A stretch of DNA of 64,000 nt from Onchocerca lupi (taxonomy: Eukaryota; Nematoda; Chromadorea; Rhabditida; Onchocercidae), in assembly GCA_028564675.1 (NCBI GenBank), contig JAOVVO010000236.1:1-64000 (forward strand). The letters are read 5' to 3'. The translations under genes were made by a program, and so were the position numbers. Positions within the stretch are counted from its first letter, which is position 1, and each line of letters opens with the position of its first letter. The notes below the pieces were generated by a model. The model searched no databases and had not been told where the DNA came from. It saw only the letters and a program-made list of their open reading frames with translations. Below are positions 14,001-24,892 of the stretch, in pieces.

Positions 14001-14300
14001 ATGATTTTTTGATAGCAATCAATCGATGCTGTGGTTGCCTGAGCAATCCTTTGTAAACATTTGAAAAGATTCCATTCGAGAACAAGTGAAGATCTTCCAT
14101 TACTAGTTCAACCTGATTCTAAAAGCTCAACAATGGAGAAACAGCTATGGTACTCAATTCAATGCAATCTCAGAAAATACGAACACTAAAATTAAAATTG
14201 ATTATTGTTAATTCTCCAAGATCTAAATTGAAGCAATTCAATGAAAAACCGTTTCGCGTGTCCCAAATTCTTCAGCAGTCTGTTTGACCACATGAGCCAT
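11009..14300 (-). CDS. Divergent GSK3-family Ser/Thr kinase, 10 exons, 339 aa
   Basis: Ten exons join in phase: 14300-14250, 14118-13989, 13098-12989, 12807-12673, 12590-12498, 12412-12313, 12054-11969, 11905-11840, 11403-11368 and 11221-11009 (TAG). They encode a protein that is almost only kinase domain. Visible motifs are the ATP lysine in LIAIKK (about K54), the alpha-C Glu (about E67), HRDIKPQN (D149), DFG (D168), the activation tyrosine aligned with GSK3 Tyr216 (Y184), RYYRAPELILGS and the C-lobe DPISRL...FNFT. HVTRYYRAPE and the length place it in the GSK3 branch of CMGC kinases. The glycine loop reads SNGIFSNV, keeping one of three glycines, and the Arg96 equivalent of the primed-phosphate pocket is absent while the Arg180 and Lys205 equivalents remain. 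The ATG follows ccttctcag, a likely trans-splice site. Nematode GSK3-like paralogues of this kind are often male-germline genes; that role is inference. Confidence 0.88.
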
Positions 14301-15845
14301 TGCCTTGGCTGAGAAGGAAAAAATGAATAAAAAGAATAATCAGCCTTGTGATTGCCATTTAAATACTGCTCACTTCTTTTGCATATTTTAGGAATTTAAT
14401 AGAAAACATTGAGTTTAATACGTTGGATTCACTTTTGCGTGGAATGGTAATTGTCCGAATTTTAAATTTTCGACTAAAATTTTAGGTCAATTGGGAGACA
14501 GAATAAGACTGCTAGCTTTTCAATGCATTCAAACTTGAATGCATTTAAACTAATCATGGAATTTTATCCTTTGCTTGGTAATTAATTTATTTCAAAGAAT
14601 TATTTGAAAGATGAAATGCAACAGTAGATCTAAGATTGCTTATTTAGGCATGTGCCAAGAAGCTTATCGTCTGTTAGGCATAGAAAGTACCAGAAGGAGG
14701 CATAGAAAAAAGGTATAGAAAAAAAGAACCAAAAACAAAGCGCATGAGCGATTTTTCTGGATTTGACTCAGTTTAAATCAAAATGAATAAAGAACCACAA
14801 AGGCCCTTCGCGTGGGTCATCGAACACAAATTTGCATTTTTGTTGTTTTATCATTTATTATATCTTTCATTAATACTTCTGCAAGATTCCATTAGAATCA
14901 ATAATGAAACTAATAGTAATCAATGAGACAATATTCTGTCTGAATAAATAGGGAATCATTTGTAAGTACAGTTTTTACACGTTCCGAAGGATAAGATGGG
15001 AAAAGTAAGAATTAAGAGATCCAAATGAAGACGATGAATTTCCAGCATGAAGTTTAATATTTCAAATAAAATTACACCATAAGTTCCAAGTAACATCAAT
15101 TACTTCTGAGATAAATTAGCATTACAATAACAACAATGCAAAGTGCTTTCACCAATCACAAACTACGGAATTTATTAATTTTGAAGTCTTCGAGCCGCAA
15201 TAGCTAAGTTGACCGTTCTCAGCCTGACTCGAAGGATTATCAATGTCTTGTTTTTAACTTATTTACGAGGGAAAATAGTAGAAAAAGAAGCATTTCTGTT
15301 CCTTTCATCTAATCTCAAAGTAGAATTTCATTCATGACAACGTATAGTACTCTTCCAAGATCACGTGAGTGACACGAGGAAGACGAGAAAGTCAGGAAGA
15401 TCTTATGGGCATGTTTTATTGCCAAACCTGACCCAAACGCTTTATTTATTCATTAAAATCTCCTTTAAACCTTATTTCCATTCAATATTACTAAACCTTC
15501 AATATATTCTTTTTCGCATTTCCATTGTTTTTTCCTTTTCTGATATCCTGCTTATTTTCAATAATATTGTTCTCCTTCTCTTTCTCTCCTCATTTTTCTT
15601 CCCGACAGCCTTACTAACGTTTTCCCTTTTTTCTTCTTTTCCTTCTTTTCTCTTATTATTTTCTTTTTTGTTTTTTTTCTCTTCCACTCACTTCCTCTAC
15701 CTTCAACTTGGCAGTTTTCACTTCCTCGCTTCCTCCATTCTGAAAAAATTTCAAATTTCTCCGCAGGATATTTTCATGATGGACGAATGTTATTAGTGTA
15801 GTTTATCTGAGATATGCTTTAGGAGGGCTTGGCCAGGAACACAGG
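14301..15845. other. Spacer between kinase and phosphatase genes
   Basis: No gene is supported. It holds a perfect 24-nt inverted repeat (14522-14545), a GC-richer fragment cttcgcgtgg near 14805 that resembles part of the 43.7 kb repeat, and a pyrimidine-dominated tract on the + strand (about 15520-15730). Open frames over that tract (15365-15796 + and its antisense) are low-complexity Ser/Phe/Leu or Lys/Glu products. Confidence 0.55.
14522..14545. repeat. Perfect inverted repeat, 11-bp arms
   Basis: Arms aatgcattcaa (14522-14532) and ttgaatgcatt (14535-14545) are perfectly complementary across a 2-nt spacer. It lies 220 bp upstream of the kinase start on the minus strand. Chance is possible in AT-rich DNA. 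Confidence 0.75.
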
Positions 15846-18026
15846 CTAATACTGGACAAGTTGGCCCGGCGGGATGCGAACCTGTTGAAACTTTATCTGG
15901 AATTTCCATTGCTACAGCGCTTACGTGAATGGTGAAAATTTTTAAAAAATTGATGAAATTTATTTGATCAAGCATGGAATAGATTACCAAGAGTCTAACA
16001 ACAAAGCTTAACATCGCTAACCTCTCAACACGCATATTTCCGATAATTTATATCGATATTTTTTTGATATAAGGCTATCAGTGAACCTGTAAACTATCGT
16101 CGATACAAACAACAGCTCTTGCGTTATTGAATTGTCCGGCATAATTTGGGACAGAAAATATTGTAATTAACTTTTTGCCTACCATTAATTCATATCCATG
16201 TACGACCTAAAAACTTTCTTCAGTGTCTTTAGGAAAAATTTCGATAGGATGTGTTAGTTGAGATATTCTAGTAAAAAGACAGTAGTTATTATATATCCCC
16301 TTCATATTCTAATAATAAAAGTTTTATGTTACCTGATGAGCCCTAATGATAAGATCAATTTTTAGCAATTTGCAGGCGGAAAACAAGACACTTCTACCAG
16401 ATGAATAACTGAGATCGCATGCAGAATAGAACCATCCATCTCTTTTATTTGTCGGATCTGACCAAATCAAATCGATCAACAATCCACGATCCTGCAGTGT
16501 GATTTACGTTGTATTCTGAGTTAACAATTCATACAATCTCGAATATACAACGAACACTACAAATGCATTGGTAATTGTTAGCTGGACACTTACCAGTGGT
16601 TCGCAAGGATATTTAATTTGGCGGATTTGCTCGAGAATGGTTAGGTGCAGTGATAGGCCACCATGCATGCAAGGAACACGTTTAGAGATGAGTCCAGCCA
16701 TAGGCATATGGTTGGAAAATGACTGGAAATCCCGCCATAAATCAGCACTAATATTTTGGAATTTGTATTATTTTAAAAAACTTGTAGATATTTTGGAATT
16801 TGTATTATTTTAAAAAACTTGGAATTTGTATTATTTTAAAATATTTTGGAAATTTGTATTATTTTAATATTTTGGAATTTGTATTATTTTAAAAACTTGT
16901 AGATGCAAATTATCTATTTTTCACAGATGAAACTGTCTGAGAATATTTGCAATTAAAGCCATTAAATAGCGCACTTGTATTTGAGCGCGCATTCATTGTG
17001 GAAGCCATATATGCGATTTACTGCCGGGGTCTCGTGGTTTCTTCGAAGCAAATAAATGCAATCTCGATATTTCACTTTCAAACATAGTAGATAAATTGTT
17101 TCGATGGATTGCGGCCCGCGATCAACATAATCCTCCAAGAAAATCATTTTGACACCTGGCACTTTGCCGATCACTCCAAATAATTTATGCATATCCTATA
17201 CTGTATTTTAAGTTTAATTACGGTTAAATTTAAGACTCAGACGGTTCAAAATGTTAGATCACAGTAGATGAGCAATCAGCAGAAGATCACTTCTGTGTCT
17301 TGTATAGAGTTCTTTTAATTTTTTTCTCTCAATTCTTAAAATACATATTCTCTCTAAAAAATCTTGAATGAATAAGATGATACGTTTGTCTCATTTTTAA
17401 CTTTATGACATATATGTATCTGTCCGATTCTTAAGAATAATTTGAAAATACAAAGTGTCATCAAGTTTGCTCACTTCATATTGACCATGGATATCGCCAA
17501 CAACCTTGATTGGCACTTCAACTTCAACCGACCTACCGTCTTCCAATATAATTCGCGATGCTGTGGACATTAATGCTAATATTTCTTCTAACATTGTTTT
17601 TTGATTCATTTGAATTTCCTAAAGATTTTTGATTCAATTCCCAGTGAGACTTCCAGGTAGCCACGTGATTGTGCAACAATTAACTTGTAAAGTGAGTTTT
17701 TTTGATTTTGACCGTTGCTAATTCTTGCGGATAATGAGCAAAAAATATTTCAAAAGTACAGTACCAAACAGAAGAGAATTAGGCGACAAGTTAAAGAAAC
17801 CTGTATAAGAAACCTGTACTAAGATCTACACATTATGTATCAAAGCACTGCTTATTATTATGTTCTAAGATGTGCAGGTTTAGTAACTTTTTTAGCCAAA
17901 ACATGCCCATACGAGAATGGAGTACTCAATCTGATCACGGCAAACTGAATTTACTTTCTTGGTACCCATTTCTTCAAGTATAGATATCATTTTATCTAGC
18001 ATTTCTGTTGTAACGTCTGCAGCCAT
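15846..18026 (-). CDS. Divergent PP1-family protein phosphatase, 7 exons, 311 aa
   Basis: Seven exons join in phase: 18026-17955, 17618-17475, 17195-16975, 16747-16594, 16491-16333, 16206-16087 and 15911-15846 (TAG). The length (311) matches PP1 catalytic subunits. Motifs in order are GDIHGQ (D66, H68), EDYVDRG (D94, D97, R98), RRNHE (N125, H126), CMHGGLS (H174), IWSDP, RAHQVVHGYE (H249) and SVPNYAGQF (Y272). Metal ligands are intact, but several near-invariant neighbours differ: the Gly of GDYVDRG is Glu, the Gly of RGNHE is Arg, the Arg aligned with PP1 Arg221 is Cys222, and the Cys aligned with Cys273 is Ala. The C-terminal tail (FQIKFQ... ending LVQY) is short. Activity may be altered or lost. 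It lies upstream of, and on the same strand as, the GSK3-like kinase. Sperm-type PP1 paralogues are known in nematodes; that assignment here is inference. Confidence 0.88.
16751..16904. repeat. AT-rich tandem repeat filling a PP1 intron
   Basis: Five imperfect copies of a unit containing ggaatttgtattatttta start near 16758, 16795, 16821, 16848 and 16874. The array occupies most of the intron between exons 3 and 4 of the PP1-like gene. The outermost copy supplies the acceptor ccaaaatattag on the minus strand. Confidence 0.85.
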
Positions 18027-18765
18027 CGTTCACTTCAGTTTTTTCGTAGTAGTTTCAACCAATATCCGAGAACGACATTATTCTGAACCAATAGGTGCTT
18101 TACTTTAACTGATGGTAATCCGTGAAAAAAACAAGATGAGACAGCAGAGAATGCTGCCGACTGCTAATATCAGATGATAAAATAAACTAATAACTTCGGA
18201 ATTATTTCTATCTGTTTTATTTTTTTCAGAAATCGTAAGTTTCTAAATTTAATTTACATAATCTTTCAAAACGAATAGGTGAACTTAGGAACAGACTAAA
18301 GAAAGCAAAGTGAGCATGTTTTGAATTGAAAATGAATTTCATCAAAATAAAAGATGAATTTTAGTATAGTGATGTTCATTTCCAGCTTCAGTGTTTGGAA
18401 ACTTTTTTATGCTTTCCTCATATCAACAGAAAATTTTACAAGTTAATTAGTATACCCTGACAGAAATGAAATAAGTTTGATAATTGCCTGACATGACTAA
18501 GTTTTATTTCGTGACCTCCACCGAATATAATAGCGCGAAAATAAAAGTTTAAAAACTAATGAGATAACAGATGAGATCAGATATCGAAATTTTCGGGATG
18601 TGCCATTAAATAACAGACATATTATGCGATTTTGGCTTTAATATCAGAGCAGAAATATTGTCTCAATTCTTTCACTAGCATGAAATGTTTTCTCGAAAAC
18701 ATACGTAAATAACAGGAATACCTATAACTGTTCGATATGATACTCTCGAGATATTTGTATATCGC

Positions 18766-18782
18766 GCCCAGCGCGGCTGGGC
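18766..18782. repeat. GC-rich hairpin
   Basis: gcccagc and gctgggc form a perfect 7-bp stem with a 3-nt gcg loop, within an island (atcgcgcccagcgcggctgg) that contrasts with the AT-rich surroundings. It is followed by a T-rich stretch. Confidence 0.8.
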
Positions 18783-19099
18783 TCCTTTGTTTTATGTAAT
18801 TGATTTAATTAGTTCTAGTACTCTATTACTGGTTCAGATTATCACCTACGGCCTTTCCGCATATCCATATATAAGTAAATTTAGAAATTACACAGAGAAA
18901 GAAGTATTCTCTATCTGACTTTCATTCTTGCTCATTCTTGATTATTTTAAAATTTCTGATTGAATGGAAACGAACAAACAATTGGCATACCAAAGCAATG
19001 CTATAACGATCAATGCATAGGTGGCAGTGCATGAAGACGGCAACGGGTTTCAGCAGATGGTCTTATTGTTGTGTGTCACATACCTATGCCACACTTCCT

Positions 19100-19100
<1 letters not shown>

Positions 19101-19136
<36 letters not shown>
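19101..19136. repeat. Poly-T tract (36 T)
   Basis: An uninterrupted T36 run; open frames across it (19021-19256, +) are poly-Phe artefacts. Confidence 0.9.
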
Positions 19137-19138
<2 letters not shown>

Positions 19139-20267
19139 CATCCTTCTCACTGCTTTCATTTTGTCATACAGTTATTCAACTCAACCTTTTAAATTTAGAA
19201 AACTTGATGAATTTCAGTTATTGAGATATTCATCAATTATTAGTGTAGAGGAATAATGATATAGAAAATGTCGCATTCGGTAGTCGTACATCTCAGCGAC
19301 AAGCGAATGATTATCAAATTTAAAAAATCTCGCTTGTAGCCTGCTCTCCGTTATCGCTCATATAGATAAAAGTCTGTAAAAAGTTATTATATTCTTGTAC
19401 AGTAAAAGGAAAAAAGAAACAATTAGAAAATAAAGAAGTTAGAATTTTCGGATCGATTCATATATGATTTTATCCGGTAATAAAATACATTCCAAAGATA
19501 GTTCGAATGAATGACTGGTTGGTCAACAATTGAAGCAATTCATTGAAAGACTCAGAAAAGAATCTAACTTTTCATAAACTACTGTTAATAATTGTATTGT
19601 TTTAATAACTTTATTCGTTAGTACTTTATTTAAACGTATATTTATCACAAATCTCGTAGAAACTTAGTTATGCTCTATCATGCCTCACTTCTGCTCCACT
19701 CATCTTTCGGGAAGTGCCAGCTCCATCCGCGTTTCCCTTGGAGACAGACCAACCAATGCATTCATCATTAGTACTACCCTCCACCTGACCCAATTAAAAA
19801 TCCCTACCAATCCTTGACCTTGTCAAATCTTCAAACTAAAGTTGCATGTTAGTCGTACGCTATGGATTATGAAAATGATGTTCTCCCCTTCTCTCCATTT
19901 ACCGGTTACTGTTCATCAAATAGTACGAGCATGAGTTTTGAAGAAAAATGTTGAGTTTGAGAGGCTGAAAAATTTCTATGGTTCATTCCGAAAATTTCAT
20001 TTGATTTTTAAACATACATTTCATGTTTCATTTGAAAATTAAGATTATGGCTTTCTGTTCATTTGTCTGCAACTGAATTATGAGATTAATATTTCATCGC
20101 TCTAATTTTCTTAACACCATAGCTATTTCAACTAAGGTCAGCGTGAAATTGTGTGAGACAAAATTCGTCTTTTCCAATACGCTGAACGACGTTTTTGTTT
20201 CTTAGAGATGTCATAACACTATCATATCACTCTTTTCTTTACTTTACAGATTATTTATCAATTAACG

Positions 20268-23200
20268 ATGTTTGAAGATGATCCACCTCCACTGCCCGCA
20301 ATTCCGTCTCTGGAAAACTCGTGTGATGGTACTTTTGCTGACTTAAACGATCACAATCGATATACTGCTGTTGCTGATGATGATTATGATAGGAATGATG
20401 TAGAATTTTGTTCACATATGTCAGCTGTATTTCGAACTGAATTAGATACGGAATTCATTAGTCCTGAGATGGTAACGCCCCGCTCTGAGTCCACAAAACT
20501 AGACCAAACTCCAGATCGCGCTCAGAATCTTGTTGCTAAAACTGTATTACACAGCGATTCCAATGGACAGCATAAGCTTTCGTTTTCATCTTTGCAATCT
20601 CAATCTCCTCAGTTTGCTCAAAGTTCGAAATCTCGAAGTCCATCATCCGAGACTTTATGCTTTCCTGAAGATTCAGATGTGGTAAGCAACACTATTACGG
20701 CTCATCCTGTTCATGTCAATGCTTCAATTATCAACACATCAACTGCTCTTTCAAATGTATCTGCCAAAAACTTTCCATCAGTGTTTACCGAATCAGTTCG
20801 TGAAGATGGATCACACGATATACAGACATTCGGAACAGAAAGGAAGAATCCGATTTCAACAGAAATTACAAAAGATGGAACAAAAGACAATTCAGATTTG
20901 CAGAATTTCGATTTGATTGATGGAAGTGAAAAAGCGGTAATTGTGCCAAGTGCTTTGCAAAACGAATCACTGGAGGAAGGTGATGATGAATTTGGTGATT
21001 TCGAAAAATTCACTAGAATGGTACATACTCATTTTTATTTAGAAAATTCTGATGCAAGGTTTCAAGTATATTTCTAATTTTTTGTAATTTAATTTCTTAA
21101 ATACAATATACGGAGCAGTCTTTTTTGTAATTTGCTGTATCTTTAACTTATTCAATTTAGGAGGAAACTCAAGAAGATGAAAATGACAGTTGGGCAGATT
21201 TCGAAGCTTCTTCATTGCCTGATTCTGATATAAAAAACCAATCGACTGGAAATATTACATCTTCAGGAACAGAATTGCAATTTGTTGCTGAAAGTGTAAG
21301 TTTATGCGGTTAATTTAAATTTTCTTATAACCACTGTTTATGTCCTAGAGTTATTGCATTAATAAATTTAGATTTGATGCTGTTCGCTGTAGAACGATCG
21401 AAATAATGGTCATGACAGGCTCTTAGCTATAGAATATAAACAAATATTCATCATTAGCATTATTTTCACTGCTTCAATAACATCGCTGTCATTGAATATG
21501 TTAGGCATAGCTGTTCCTGATCCACAATTCTTTATACACTTGATTCATTTTTAATTTTATTGCTATGAAATACAAAAGGTATTGATGCCGTGAAAAAGAA
21601 TGATTTGCTGGATTAATGTAAACCGAAATAATGAATATTATTAGTATTGATAACTGCATTTTGAAAACTACGATTTGGTATTACATTTCAGTCATTATTG
21701 CCGGCACTTGAAGAAAATTTATGCGATGATCAGTTATGGGCTACAGTTGGTGGAGAGGGAGAAAATAACGACGAGTATGATGTCTCTGACAGTGAAGTGT
21801 ATGAAGCATTAAGCGATACAATAAATATGAAAGGCAATAAGGAGTGAATTTTCTTTTTTTTTTTTTTTTTTTTTTTTTTTGCATAGTTCATGACAAATCC
21901 AGAGAACCATTAGCTATAATTATTCAAGTTTTGTAAATGACTTTAGAATTAGTTGTATTTTTAGTAGGAAAATTATTCATAATTCCCATGAATATTTCAC
22001 TTGATCATAAAATGCTGTTTTGTGACTGGATGAAATCATTAATTAGCTTGACAATTAGTATGATGCAAAATAGGTTTTTGATGTCTATAATTATTTTGAT
22101 CTCGATTTAAGACATGTTTAGGCCAGATAAAATGGTATGGATGTCAGTAAGCATTATTGAGGAAGCATTAGCGCTAAAACTACAATGGCATGATTCATTG
22201 ATCCGGAGTTGTTTTTTACATTCACTGGATGTTAATGTAAATCAAGTCCGTTTGTTGTTATTTTTGGTACAAAAAATCCTCACCTTAAAATTATTCGAAT
22301 ATTCATTTTTTTTTTTTGGTAGATTATCAAGATTACAGTTTAAGGGCACATAATTGTAAAACATACCACAGTTACATTATTCCGATGGATTTGAAATGAT
22401 ACCAAATATTTTTTCATCTCTTTTTGAGGCTGTTATTCGAAACTCAGGTCTTCCTGCATTTGCACAACAACTTGAAGAAAGTGCAGTTCTTGCGCCTGTG
22501 TCTGTGATGGGAAGCTGCACTGAGGCTACACTGATGGGTGAAAAAAATTCGTAAGTTTTGAAAACTTTTATAATGTTTCAATCTTAACCTTGTCTAAGAG
22601 CATAGTTAACATCATTTTCAGTTTGCCGCAGTCAAATTCGGCTGAGTTCATATCTCACGCAGATATCGAAAAGTAAGTGACAAATGATATTGATACACTG
22701 AATTGTGGGTATTTACAAATATGCTTCGCATTTGCATGGTAAAAATATAGAACTTTATTATTATTTCTGGATTTGCTACGCACATCTTCATGTTTCGCAG
22801 AATTTCTATAATGGCAATCTTGTCTTTTAAGCCTAGTAATATTGAAAGTAGAAATACCTATTTTGCTCTCATCCATCCTACTATTTTTGAAAGTTTCCTT
22901 TGAAAATTCGGATTAGCCTGATTAGATTTCTTCATGCAAAATTTATGACTTAAGCATAGACCAATTTAGACACTCAAAGAAAGCTTGAAAAGTCTTGTTT
23001 GTTTCCGATTTCACTTTTTTTTGCTTCTTGATTTCACTTTTTTATTCGAATTCTTTTTTTCATCCGTCTTCATATCATCCATAGTCGTTTATTTTCTTTG
23101 TTCACCACTGATAGGAATGTATACAATTCTAGCTTTGAATAATGAGAAAGCCTTAATTATTCGTTCTTTTTAACTTGCTTTTATTCTTGACAGTTTGCTT

Positions 23201-24892
23201 TTACAGGAACGCAAACAATGTTTATTGATGTAAATAGAAGTATAGATCTTGAAGAAGTATATTAGCACTATTGCTTGCATGTTCCATGCTTGATGTGACA
23301 GGAAAAGGTTCAGATCCTACTTCTTACAGATCTTCAGTCAGTCATCAAGCACCTTCAAGATCCGTTACTATTGATTCATTGGCCGTCCCACCAGTGCAGT
23401 TTGACTGGAATAATTCCGGTTTAACGAATCCTCTCAAAACAGGATGTATATTTTCTTTTCTCATTTCATTTAATAGAGTATAAGTGAAGAATGCAGTTAA
23501 CAACTAATTTGCGGGATTTTAACACTCTATCTTTGTAATGTTTTTGTTTCTTCGAGTTGCTTTCATGGTTTTTATTGATTCATAATTTCTTAAGCAGTTT
23601 TTTTTTGTATTGGCCTCCAGATTGAATTATTATAATAATGAAATGCTTTACACTATTCATTCAACCTTCGTTTATCCAGAATTATGTTAGCTATAATATG
23701 GTCATTTTAGCAGAACAGCTTTCCTCCTGATATGGCAAACTTCATGGAGAAAAGAATGAATGAGGGCTTTGTTGTTGAAAAGTGTTCTTTAGCGCTTTTG
23801 AAATTGACTTATTTCTAATGAGTAAGCTTTCCTAAAAAATTATGACAAAAGTTTTTGCAGCATTAAGTGTATCGTCTGCATCATCATTAGATTTGGATTT
23901 TTTGGTATCTACTAGTAATAAAGGCTCAGCTGATGATGGTTCGTCAACCATACAGTTGTTCTCAACTCTACAAAAGGTTTTATTCAGCATTTTTAAACTC
24001 TAGTAACTGGATATAAAACTTCACTGGCAGATCTTGGACACTTGAAAATAGAGATGATGGATTGAAATAAAGATAAAAGAGATGAGTATTCCATTGCGTC
24101 ACTGTACACTGACTACGTAAATGTTATTTTTTAATGGATTGCTTATGATCATATCGGCATCAATCTTTGTTTTTTGTAGAAAATTGGCAACGAGACTAGC
24201 TAAGGTTTAAAAGTTAATAGTGCAAATATAGCATTAAAATTAAAACTTACAATTAGTTGATTTATGTTTATGGTTGGAATCTTTACATTCTTAAAATGAG
24301 GATTTGTTATTAAATAAATACACTAGCTTTCTACAGGATTTGACTGCTTTTGGTTTAAGTTTGCCGGATGATGTCGAAAACAGCAAAACTGAAAAAGATG
24401 TTGCAAGCAAAACACCGTAAGTATTTTCTTTACATTAAGCAGCAGGACTGGATTAATCTAATTAAGTTGCTTTTTTCGACTGTTGTAAAGTGCGCTATAT
24501 TTTATAATGCAGTACCATACCGTTAAAAGATTTTAAGCGGCTTTTAGCAATGTTGTATTTTAAATAATCTTTACATTACAATTTTCGAAAATTAAGTAAC
24601 TGTTATTGTTGAGGAGAAACTGTAGATGAAATAAATTGTCTTTAATTTTTTTAGTATTATCTATAAAAAATAATTGTCTGTTATTCGATATTTAATGCTA
24701 TTTTCTTGCGATTTATCAGTCTTTACTTATTTTAGAATTGTATTGGAATACTTACTAAATAAAGATGGTGATAAGCGAAAATATAAGCCAGTGAGTGAAC
24801 TTTCACTTGATGCTCGAGCCCTTCATGATCAGTTACCGGACCTCGATTATATGTTATCTAATGTTTTGCTTTTTCCCATCGTTGATCGCTAA
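20268..24892 (+). CDS. AFTPH: Aftiphilin homologue, 10 exons, 617 aa
   Basis: Ten exons join in phase: 20268-21020, 21161-21295, 21692-21843, 22122-22236, 22372-22550, 22622-22672, 23330-23445, 23861-23976, 24337-24416 and 24736-24892 (TAA). Aftiphilin is a clathrin- and AP-1-associated trafficking protein of the trans-Golgi and endosomes. Diagnostic blocks are an acidic N half starting MFEDDPPPLP with DDEFGDF and WADFEA motifs of the adaptor-ear-binding type, then EEALALKLQWHDSLI...CFLHSLDV, the hallmark VPPVQFDWNNSGLTNPL, LSVSSASSLDLDFL, and a C-terminus LPDLDYMLSNVLLFPI matching the conserved tail of vertebrate aftiphilin. Linkers are short and disordered, and the protein is smaller than the vertebrate one. 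The ATG lies just after an acceptor-like tttacag. A T-run directly follows exon 3. Confidence 0.88.

Larger units (their letters stand above)
18027..20267. other. Divergent intergenic region between the PP1-like and aftiphilin genes
   Basis: The two flanking genes point away from each other, so both promoters should lie here. Contents seen are a GC-rich hairpin (18766-18782) and a T36 run (19101-19136). An acceptor-like tactttacag ending at 20249, 18 nt before the aftiphilin ATG, is a probable trans-splice site. No gene is supported. Confidence 0.55.

Noticed and set aside
15365..15796. 143-residue frame on + and its Lys/Glu-rich antisense
   Set aside because: Both are translations of a pyrimidine-rich low-complexity tract with no domain or splice support.
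15793..16035. Alternative C-terminus for the PP1-like gene (KVSTGSHPAGP frame)
   Set aside because: It needs a different phase; joining at 15911 gives QWKFQIK, aligning with the FQILKP of PP1 tails, in correct phase.
19021..19256. Frames with long Phe runs
   Set aside because: Artefacts of the T36 tract.
20711..21013. Antisense and alternate frames inside aftiphilin exon 1
   Set aside because: Shadows of the coding frame, which has family motifs and correct splice phases.
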